17,905 nt of DNA from Sedimenticola sp. (GTDB lineage Bacteria; Pseudomonadota; Gammaproteobacteria; Chromatiales; Chromatiaceae). The position numbers and the translations under genes are program-made. The stretch is taken from contig JALVUB010000269.1 in NCBI GenBank assembly GCA_027023915.1, positions 1 through 17,905 of the forward strand, in the 5' to 3' direction. The notes under the pieces were generated by a model, which saw only the letters and a list, made by a program, of their open reading frames with translations, did no database searches and was not told where the DNA came from. Shown here piece by piece: positions 7,682-13,656 of this stretch (position 1 is the first letter of the stretch; each line of letters begins with the position of its first letter).

Positions 7682-9219
7682 CAGGCGCGTCCCGCTTCTC
7701 GATCAAGGTCCCCGTTGCGCAATTTCTCGATATAGGCGTCCAGGGCCCGCTTGACCCGCCCACTCAAGGCATAGAGACCAAACAGGTTGGGAAAGGCCAT
7801 CGAAAGCAGCAGCAGATCGCTGAAATCAAGCACCGCCGAGGCACTGCCGATGGAGCCGGCCACCACCACCAGCACGTAGAAGATGCGGTAGATCATGGAG
7901 TAGCGCTCGCCGAAGAGATAGGTCCAGCAGCGCTCGCCGTAATAGGACCAGGAGATCATGGTGCTGTAGGCGAACAGCACCACAGAGATGGTGAGAATCA
8001 CCGGAAACCAGGAGATCTGTGCGCCGAATGCCTTGGCGGTAAGCGCCGCCCCCTGGTTGGCGGCCACCAAGCCGGCATAGGGACCGTCGGGCTGATAAAC
8101 GCCGGTTATGATGATGACCAGCGCAGTCATGGTGCAGATCACAACAGTATCGATAAATGGCTCCATCAGGGCGACAATGCCCTGACGCACTGGATAAGGC
8201 ACCCGCGCGGTGGAGTGAGCAATGGCCGCCGAGCCGATGCCCGCCTCGCTGGAGAAGGCAGCCCGCTTGAATCCCTGCACCACTACCCCCAGCACTCCGC
8301 CAAACGCCGCCTGCGGCGTGAAAGCGCCAGTGATTATGAGCCCCAGAACCTGAGGCACCTTTTCCGCGTTGGAAATCAGAATCCAGCCCGCCGCCGAGAG
8401 GTAGATCACCACCATTGCCGGCACCACGGCCTCGGCCACATGAGCGATGCGGCGGATGCCGCCAATGATGACGATCCCCACCAGGAAGGCCATCACCAGA
8501 CCGAAAATCCAGGGCTGATCGGCAAACAGCGGAATCTGCTGCTTCACCGCCGACAGCGACTGATTCACCTGGAAGGCGTTGCCACCGCCTAAAGAGGCGC
8601 CGATGGCCGAAACGGAAAACAGTATCGCCAGCCCCTTGCCGAATTTGGCCCACCCCAGTTCGCGGAATCCGCGCGACAGGTACTCCATGGCGCCACCCAT
8701 GACATGGCCGTCAGGGCGGATCTCGCGGTACATCTGCGCCAGGGAGGCCTCGGTGAATTTGGTGGTCATGCCCAGCAGGCCGGCCACGATCATCCAGAAG
8801 GTGGCCCCCGGCCCGCCGGTGCCCACGGCAATGGCCACGCCGGCGATGTTGCCCAGCCCCACGGTAGCCGACAACGCAGCGGTGAGAGCCTGGAAGGAGG
8901 TCACCTCGCCCACATCGTCAGGCCGGTTGTAGCGCCCGCGCAAAATGGCGATGGCGTGCCCCGCCAGGCGAAAGTTGATGAACCCCATGCGCACCGTCAG
9001 ATAGACGGCGCCCGCCACCAGCCAGGCAACGATGAAGGGAAATTTCCCCTCGCCCGGCCAGATGTCGTAAAAGAGAAAGCTGGCCAAAAAGCCGTTAATG
9101 CCGTCCAGCCACTGGTTGAGCACGCCGGCAGCGGCGGCCTCCTCGCCCGCCAGGGCAGGCAGGCTGAACGCGGCCAGCAAAGCCGCAACCCCAAACAAAG
9201 TCATCACTTTCCCTTTCAT
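7681..9219 (-). CDS. AGCS-family sodium:alanine/glycine symporter
   Basis: A 512-residue inner-membrane amino-acid carrier of the alanine/glycine:cation symporter family (LeuT-fold). Hallmarks are ATVGLGNIAGVA (118-129), the family signature GGPGATFWM with GLLGMTTKFTEASLA downstream (135-161), GGGNAFQ (211-217), and SSEAGIGSAAIAHSTA in the second half. The first 25 residues look like a cleavable signal peptide (...LPALA-GEE), as in other long family members. I chose ATG 9219; ATG 9204, five codons in, has a good AAAGGGA ribosome-binding site and is a real alternative. The open frame continues to 9678 but runs antisense to smpB and is not coding. It leads a leftward operon with ratA, rnfH and the WD40 lipoprotein gene. 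Confidence 0.92.
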   Translation of the reverse strand: MKGKVMTLFGVAALLAAFSLPALAGEEAAAAGVLNQWLDGINGFLASFLFYDIWPGEGKFPFIVAWLVAGAVYLTVRMGFINFRLAGHAIAILRGRYNRPDDVGEVTSFQALTAALSATVGLGNIAGVAIAVGTGGPGATFWMIVAGLLGMTTKFTEASLAQMYREIRPDGHVMGGAMEYLSRGFRELGWAKFGKGLAILFSVSAIGASLGGGNAFQVNQSLSAVKQQIPLFADQPWIFGLVMAFLVGIVIIGGIRRIAHVAEAVVPAMVVIYLSAAGWILISNAEKVPQVLGLIITGAFTPQAAFGGVLGVVVQGFKRAAFSSEAGIGSAAIAHSTARVPYPVRQGIVALMEPFIDTVVICTMTALVIIITGVYQPDGPYAGLVAANQGAALTAKAFGAQISWFPVILTISVVLFAYSTMISWSYYGERCWTYLFGERYSMIYRIFYVLVVVAGSIGSASAVLDFSDLLLLSMAFPNLFGLYALSGRVKRALDAYIEKLRNGDLDREAGRA

Positions 9220-9251
9220 CGATCCGGTTCTCACCCACTTTCGGCAAAGCG

Positions 9252-9261
9252 TATAATTATA
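9252..9261. promoter_or_regulatory. symmetric bidirectional -10 element between AGCS gene and smpB
   Basis: TATAATTATA at 9252-9261 is a perfect 10-bp palindrome and contains TATAAT on both strands. Rightward: -10 at 9252-9257 with a candidate -35 TTCTCA at 9228-9233 (18-bp gap) predicts initiation at about 9264, right at the smpB ATG. Leftward: -10 at 9261-9256 with a weak TTTTTG 17 bp upstream predicts initiation near 9249, about 30 nt before the symporter ATG. Overlapping symmetric -10 elements are an established cause of divergent bacterial transcription. Confidence 0.6.
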
Positions 9262-9264
9262 ACG

Positions 9265-9747
9265 ATGGGCAAGAAAAGCAAAAAGAAAGGCGGAACCGGC
9301 GGCAGCACCATCGCCATCAACAAGACCGCCAAGCGCGACTACTTCATCGAACAACGTTTCGAAGCAGGCATCGCGCTGGAAGGATGGGAGGTAAAAAGCC
9401 TGCGGGAGAACCGGGTCAATCTCAAAGAGGCCTATGTGCTGGTCAAGGGCGATGAGCTGTGGCTGTTTGGCGCCCACATAACCCCCTTGCCCACCGCTTC
9501 CACCCATGTTCAGCCCGATCCACTGCGCACCCGCAAGCTGCTGATGCACCGACGCGAGATCGACACCTTGCGCGGCATGGTGGAACGCAAGGGCTATGCA
9601 CTGGTTCCCACAGCTCTTTACTGGAAAAAGGGGCGCGCCAAACTGGAAATTGGCCTGGCCAAGGGCAAAAAGCAGCACGACAAGCGCGCCGCGGTAAAAG
9701 AACGGGATTGGCAGCGGGAAAAAGCGAGAATCCTCAAACGGGGATAA
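9265..9747 (+). CDS. smpB: SsrA-binding protein SmpB
   Basis: A 160-residue tmRNA-binding protein that brings SsrA RNA into the A site of stalled ribosomes during trans-translation. The match runs end to end: a basic N-terminus, AINKTAKRDYFIEQRFEAGI (17-36), GWEVKSLRENRVNLKEAYV (40-58), GAHITPL (69-75), and the C-terminal tail GLAKGKKQHDKRAAVKERDW (about 130-149), which inserts into the mRNA channel. The ATG at 9265 is the only sensible start. No Shine-Dalgarno sequence precedes it and a TATAAT lies 7 nt upstream, so the transcript may be leaderless. The ssrA gene, which sits next to smpB in E. coli, is not found in the 35-bp gap before ppk2. Confidence 0.96.
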   Translation: MGKKSKKKGGTGGSTIAINKTAKRDYFIEQRFEAGIALEGWEVKSLRENRVNLKEAYVLVKGDELWLFGAHITPLPTASTHVQPDPLRTRKLLMHRREIDTLRGMVERKGYALVPTALYWKKGRAKLEIGLAKGKKQHDKRAAVKERDWQREKARILKRG

Positions 9748-9782
9748 AACACCGGTTCGAAGACAACATCAGGAAGGAAAGG

Positions 9783-10682
9783 ATGGATCGGCAACTCATC
9801 GAAGTGGACGGAGAAAAGCTCACCATCGAGGAACTGGTCGAGCGATACCAGCACGCGCGCGATGCGGAAAAGCGGCTCAAGAAAGAGGCGCGCAAGGCGC
9901 TGCGCCGGCGCCGCCAGGAACAGGCTCTCAAGCCCTATCAGGCGGAGCTGATCCGCATGCAAAACTACCTGGAAGATACCGGCAAGCGCATGATTATCCT
10001 GTTCGAGGGCCGTGACGCCTCGGGCAAGGGCGGCACCATCCGCCGGGTTACCCGCTACATGAACGAAAAACACTACCGCGTGGTGGCCCTGGGCAAGCCC
10101 ACCAACGAGCAGCGCAGCCAGTGGTTTTTTCAACGTTACGTCACCCACTTTCCCCGCGGTGGCGAGGTGGTGCTGTTCGACCGCTCCTGGTACAACCGCG
10201 CCATGGTGGAGCCGGTGTTCGGCTTCTGCACCCCCGAGGAGTACAAGAACTTCATGCGCGGCGTGGGCGGCTTCGAGAAGGACCTGGTGCGCCAGGGCAC
10301 CATCCTGGTGAAGCTCTATTTCAGCGTCACCAAGGAGGAACAGGCGCGACGGTTCGAGCGACGCAAGACCGACCCCCTGCGCCAGTGGAAACTGAGCGAG
10401 GTGGACTTGCAGGCCCAGGAGCGGTGGGACGACTTCACCACCCAGAAATACGAGATGTTGAAGAAGACCCACACCACCCACGCCCCCTGGACGGTGATCC
10501 GCTCCAATGACAAGCACAAGGCCCGCATCAACGCCATGAAGGTGATTCTCAACGCCGTGCCCTACGACCGCAGCGACTCCGACCTGGACTTCGTGCCCGA
10601 CCCGGACATCGTCCTCTCCGGCGCCCGCGAGGTGGAACTGATGGAGGCCGAGCGGTTGCGCAGCGGCAGGTTCACCGCATGA
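9783..10682 (+). CDS. ppk2: polyphosphate kinase 2 (PPK2 family)
   Basis: A 299-residue cytoplasmic kinase that transfers phosphate between polyphosphate and nucleoside phosphates. The P-loop GRDASGKGG is at 76-84, followed by TIRRVTRYMN. Walker B is VVLFDRSWYNRAMVEPV (129-145). The lid module has RRFERRKTDPLRQWKLSEVD (189-208), and the C-terminal part has WTVIRSNDKHKARINAM (236-252). A single PPK2 domain after a charged, coiled-coil-like N-terminus (10-50) fits the usual 250-310 residue enzymes. Whether it prefers ADP/GDP or AMP cannot be read reliably. The start is supported by a strong AGGAAGGAAAGG just upstream. Its stop overlaps the maf start as ATGA, which indicates coupled translation. 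Confidence 0.95.
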   Translation: MDRQLIEVDGEKLTIEELVERYQHARDAEKRLKKEARKALRRRRQEQALKPYQAELIRMQNYLEDTGKRMIILFEGRDASGKGGTIRRVTRYMNEKHYRVVALGKPTNEQRSQWFFQRYVTHFPRGGEVVLFDRSWYNRAMVEPVFGFCTPEEYKNFMRGVGGFEKDLVRQGTILVKLYFSVTKEEQARRFERRKTDPLRQWKLSEVDLQAQERWDDFTTQKYEMLKKTHTTHAPWTVIRSNDKHKARINAMKVILNAVPYDRSDSDLDFVPDPDIVLSGAREVELMEAERLRSGRFTA

Positions 10683-11254
10683 AGCTGGTGCTGGCCTCCA
10701 CCTCGCCCTTCCGGCGGGCGCTGCTGGAAAAGCTGGGGCTGCCATTCGAAACAGCGGCACCACGGATCGACGAATCGCGCCGCCCCGGCGAATCGCCAAC
10801 GGAATTGGTGAAGCGCTTGGCCCACGACAAGGCGCAAGCGGTGGCGGCGACTTATAAAAACGCCCTGGTGATCGGCTCCGACCAGGTGGCCTGTCTGGAC
10901 GACCAGATACTGGGCAAGCCCGGCACCGTGGAAAAGGCCGTGGCGCAACTGACGGCCATGAGCGGCAGGCGGGTCACCTTCCACACCGGGCTCTGTTTAT
11001 GGAACAGCGCCAGTGGTGATTTTCAGCTTGCCCGCGAGGACTATCACGTCCATTTCCGCAAGCTGGACGAGGATCAGATTCGCCGTTATGTGGAAAAGGA
11101 GCAGCCGCTCAACTGCGCCGGCAGTTTCAAATCCGAGGGATTCGGCATCACCCTCTTCCGCCGCCTGGATGGGGACGATCCCAACAGCCTCATCGGCCTG
11201 CCATTGATACGGCTGGTGGAGATGCTTGGCCGCGAAGGTATCAATCTGCCGTAA
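10679..11254 (+). CDS. yceF: Maf-family nucleoside triphosphate pyrophosphatase, YceF type
   Basis: A 191-residue Maf/ITPase-fold enzyme that hydrolyses a nucleotide triphosphate to the monophosphate. The closest E. coli relative by reading is YceF, known for 7-methyl-GTP hydrolysis. Motifs: LVLASTSPFRRALLEKLG (3-20) with the substrate-binding SxSxxR; PRIDES (28-33) with its metal-site Glu; GSDQV (66-70) with catalytic Asp68; GKPGT (79-83); and CAGSFKSEGFGI (146-157). The length is standard. It is joined to ppk2 by a 4-bp ATGA overlap. In Pseudomonas the same gene lies in the rluC-HAD-sppA-maf-yceD-rpmF run; here it faces the HAD gene tail to tail, so local order has been rearranged. Confidence 0.94.
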   Translation: MKLVLASTSPFRRALLEKLGLPFETAAPRIDESRRPGESPTELVKRLAHDKAQAVAATYKNALVIGSDQVACLDDQILGKPGTVEKAVAQLTAMSGRRVTFHTGLCLWNSASGDFQLAREDYHVHFRKLDEDQIRRYVEKEQPLNCAGSFKSEGFGITLFRRLDGDDPNSLIGLPLIRLVEMLGREGINLP

Positions 11255-11306
11255 AAAGGCTTTCAGATGGGGCTTCATCCCGACGAATCAGCCAGCCACG
11301 CTGGGA

Positions 11307-11414
11307 GGCTGGTAGCCGACCCTTGTTGGCGGGGTTTCGGCAGCAGGGATGCTGCCGTAAAGCCTACAAGGATGTATTCACGGCGTCCCCGCCAATAAGG
11401 GTCGGCTAGCAGCC
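11307..11414. repeat. REP-like long palindromic intergenic element
   Basis: Two 28-nt inverted arms (11307-11334 and 11387-11414) match at 26 of 28 positions; the core begins TAGCCGACCCTT. The one mismatch within the inner 22 bases would be a G-U pair in RNA. Between the arms sits a perfect 8-bp hairpin, CGGCAGCA-GGGA-TGCTGCCG (11338-11357), and then GGATGTATTCACGGCG. A further small stem CCAGCC/GGCTGG (11292-11297 with 11307-11312) could compete with the left arm. It lies between the converging maf and HAD genes and may end transcription from both sides. I see no flanking target duplication and no transposase. Confidence 0.8.
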
Positions 11415-11434
11415 CCGAGATGGCGTTTGAATCA

Positions 11435-12115
11435 TTAAAAGAGTTGTCGGACTGAAGCCCGATCTACCCCCGAAGAGCGCAACCAGGGTTCCAGTTCCCC
11501 AAGCCCATCCAGTACCGCCAGCGCGCCCGCCTGCCGCAACCGCTCGGGCGGGTGTACGCCGTGGGCCACGCCCACCGCCGGCACCCCGGCGTTGGCGGCC
11601 ATCTGCATGTCGAACTCGGTATCCCCCACCACCAGGGCCGACTCCGGCGGCTGGCCGGTATGGTCAAGAATATCCAGCAGCATCTGGGGATGGGGCTTGG
11701 AAAAGGTTTCGTCGGCGCAGCGGGTAACCACGAAAAACTCTCCCAGGCCGGTGCGTTCCAGCTCCTTTTCCAGCCCCCGGCGGCTCTTGCCGGTGGCCAC
11801 GGCCAGAAGGTAATCCGCCCGCGCCAGATTGTGGAGCAGCTCGCGCGCGCCGGCGAACAGTTCCGAGTGAACCAGGCCGTCACTCAAAAAATGGCGCCGG
11901 TAGGCATCGGCCAGCTCCTCTATCTCCGTCTCGTCGGCTTGCGGAAAAAGACGGGCAAGCGCCTGGTTCAACCCCAGGCCGATCACCTCCCTGGCCCGCT
12001 CGGGCGACGGCACTTCGTGCCCAATATCCCGGGCCGCCTGTTGCAGGCAGGCGACGATGCGCCCCTCCGAATCCATGAGGGTGCCATCCCAGTCGAACAC
12101 GATCAGTTCAGTCAT
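11435..12115 (-). CDS. HAD-superfamily phosphatase (phosphoglycolate phosphatase-like)
   Basis: A 226-residue HAD subfamily IA hydrolase. Motif I is FDWDGTLMDS (7-16) with nucleophile Asp8 and acid Asp10. An alpha-helical cap lies at about 17-85. Motif II is AVATGKS (105-111) with Thr108. Motif III is Lys140 in SKPHP, and motif IV is VVGDTEFDM (162-170) with Asp165 and Asp169, so all catalytic residues are present. The overall pattern is Gph-like, but HAD substrates cannot be read from sequence. The ATG at 12115 overlaps the rluC stop by 8 bp, and upstream extension would only run further into rluC. In Pseudomonas a hydrolase of this type follows rluC in the same place. Confidence 0.9.
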   Translation of the reverse strand: MTELIVFDWDGTLMDSEGRIVACLQQAARDIGHEVPSPERAREVIGLGLNQALARLFPQADETEIEELADAYRRHFLSDGLVHSELFAGARELLHNLARADYLLAVATGKSRRGLEKELERTGLGEFFVVTRCADETFSKPHPQMLLDILDHTGQPPESALVVGDTEFDMQMAANAGVPAVGVAHGVHPPERLRQAGALAVLDGLGELEPWLRSSGVDRASVRQLF

Positions 12116-13052
12116 CCAGTCTTTCCAGCAGATTTTCCAACTCCGGCGGCAGTGGCGCCTCGAACCGGTAGGGCTCATCACGCCCGGGCCAGGAAAAGCT
12201 CAGGCTGGCGGCGTGGAGAAAAAGCCGCTTCAGCCCCATCCCCTTGATGCGGCGGTTGGCGGCCTCGTCGCCGTACTTGGTGTCACCCAGAATGGGTGTC
12301 CCAAGGTGGGCGGCATGAACCCGAATCTGATGGGTGCGGCCGCTGCCCAGGGTCGCCTCCACCAGGGTCGCTTCGGCAAAACGGCGCACCACGCGGAAAT
12401 CGGTACGGGCAGCCTTGCCCTCCTCCGATACCCGCACCACCCGCTCGCCGCCGCGCAGCAGGTTCTTCTTCAAAGGCGCGGTTACCCTCGCCCGCTGTTC
12501 CCGCCAGCGGCCGTGGAGCAGCGCAAGATAGCGCTTTCGCACCTGCCCCGCCCGTTGAAGCTCATGCAGGGTACGCAGGGCGCTTCGTCGCCGGGCCACC
12601 ATCAACAGGCCGGAGGTGTCACGGTCAAGACGGTGGGCCAGCTCCAGCATCCGCTCGCCGGGACGGGCGGCGCGCAGCAGTTCAATGACACCAAAGGAGA
12701 GGCCGCTGCCCCCATGCACCGCCAGCCCGGAAGGCTTGTTCAGCACCAGCAGGTTGCGATCCTGGAAAAGAACCGCGGACTCCACCTGGGAGAGCAACCC
12801 CCGGGGTGGCCTGCCCGACACCCGTTCCGGCTCTAGCCGCAACGGGGGGATGCGCACCACATCCCCCACCGCAAGACGCCGGTTGGCCTTCACCCGCCCT
12901 TTGTTCACCCGCACCTCGCCACGACGCAACAGGCGATAGACCAGGGCGCGCGGCGCGCCCTTGAGCTCGCGCAGCAGAAAATTGTCGATGCGCTGGCCAT
13001 CACCACGCTCGTCCACGGTGACGAGGCGCGCGCCTGTTTTCTTTTGCGTCAT
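12108..13052 (-). CDS. rluC: 23S rRNA pseudouridine synthase RluC
   Basis: A 314-residue RluA-family enzyme, close to E. coli RluC (319), which makes pseudouridines at 955, 2504 and 2580 of 23S rRNA. An S4 RNA-binding domain is at about 18-80 (GQRIDNFLLRELKGAPRA at 19-36, EVRVNKGRVKANRRLAVGD at 46-64). The catalytic domain has LVLNKPSGLAVHGG (102-115), HRLDRDTSGLL (140-150) with nucleophile Asp143, VRKRYLALLHG (171-181), and GRTHQIRVHAAHLGTPILGD (238-257). It diverges from rne across 604 bp, as in E. coli. The frame is open upstream to 13556, but that segment has no family similarity and lies opposite the rne leader, so I start at 13052. Confidence 0.94.
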   Translation of the reverse strand: MTQKKTGARLVTVDERGDGQRIDNFLLRELKGAPRALVYRLLRRGEVRVNKGRVKANRRLAVGDVVRIPPLRLEPERVSGRPPRGLLSQVESAVLFQDRNLLVLNKPSGLAVHGGSGLSFGVIELLRAARPGERMLELAHRLDRDTSGLLMVARRRSALRTLHELQRAGQVRKRYLALLHGRWREQRARVTAPLKKNLLRGGERVVRVSEEGKAARTDFRVVRRFAEATLVEATLGSGRTHQIRVHAAHLGTPILGDTKYGDEAANRRIKGMGLKRLFLHAASLSFSWPGRDEPYRFEAPLPPELENLLERLDD

Positions 13053-13082
13053 GCCGCCCGCTGAGAGCAAGAAAGGGGTGGA

Positions 13083-13088
13083 ATTATA
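13083..13088 (-). promoter_or_regulatory. candidate rluC -10 element
   Basis: TATAAT on the minus strand at 13088-13083 would start rluC RNA near 13076, giving a leader of about 24 nt. No good -35 lies at the right distance; a TTGAAA is too far upstream (27 nt). It is the only consensus -10 close to this gene. Confidence 0.45.
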
Positions 13089-13151
13089 CCGGCCAGATGG
13101 CGCCGTCCCTCCGTTTTTCAACGGCGGACAGGCTCCGAAACCAGATCGAGC

Positions 13152-13179
13152 TTGATATGTTGCTGATTTTTGGTATATT
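13152..13179 (+). promoter_or_regulatory. candidate rne promoter
   Basis: A -35 TTGATA (13152-13157) and a -10 TATATT (13174-13179) are separated by 16 bp. The -10 is extended by TGG directly before it (TGGTATATT). Initiation would be near 13186, leaving a leader of about 470 nt before the rne ATG. It fits the divergent arrangement with rluC. Confidence 0.6.
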
Positions 13180-13185
13180 TCACCG

Positions 13186-13656
13186 CTCGGAGAATGCCAA
13201 ACCGGCTTTTCTTCCAAGCAACAGGTTTTCGCAGCCACGTGATGGATGCGTGGTTGCAACGAGTTCGCAGGGCCGGCCCCGCCACAACCAGACGCCATTT
13301 TCAGCACCAAAGGCGCCCGTTGAACCCTTTTCCGGGGCCCGCCGGAAGAAGTCAGCACCCTGATTTCGTGCAGAAACTCGAGGGGCCGCCACGAAGTCTG
13401 CAAGGCGGCTGGAGACAGTTTTTTTGAGTGACGCAGATTGCCTCCGCCCGGAACCCCGGCGGAACCTGCGGGACCGGATAATCCGCGCTGCAAGGCCACA
13501 GCATCGCCAAACATGTTCCGCGCGCGCCCTTCGCCGCCATCGGGCGGACGCGCCAACTGCGATCAGAAAGACGCGCGGCATACGCTACAGACCGCCTCGC
13601 CAGCCGGGGAATCACCCCCGCCGCAATCTGTGCCGCTCGGCACAGGACAACACAAC
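13186..13656 (+). promoter_or_regulatory. long structured 5' leader of rne (possible autoregulatory element)
   Basis: The 604 bp between rluC and rne contain no recognisable gene; from the predicted start onward they would be the rne leader. E. coli rne has a 361-nt leader through which RNase E controls its own mRNA. Hairpins seen here: GCAGCCACG paired with CGTGGTTGC (13231-13239 with 13249-13257, 9-nt loop, one G-U pair); TTCCGG with CCGGAA (13330-13335 with 13342-13347); and GCCGCC with GGCGGC (13385-13390 with 13404-13409). The third is followed, after a 9-nt gap, by a run of seven T (13419-13425). The first is the best candidate for an hp2-like RNase E-binding hairpin (Rfam rne5). A frame open through part of this region has no protein-like content. 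AGGA at 13644-13647 serves as ribosome-binding site. Confidence 0.5.

Noticed and set aside
9748..9782. An ssrA (tmRNA) gene next to smpB.
   Set aside because: Only 35 bp separate smpB from ppk2, too little for tmRNA, and no tmRNA-like ends were seen elsewhere in the window.
11307..11414. The palindromic element as an insertion sequence or MITE.
   Set aside because: It has MITE-like inverted arms, but I see no target-site duplication and no transposase, so REP-like is the safer description.
13053..13556. An N-terminal extension of RluC into the rluC-rne gap.
   Set aside because: The extra residues have no resemblance to the family, and the homologous start at 13052 gives the expected length with the S4 domain at the N-terminus.
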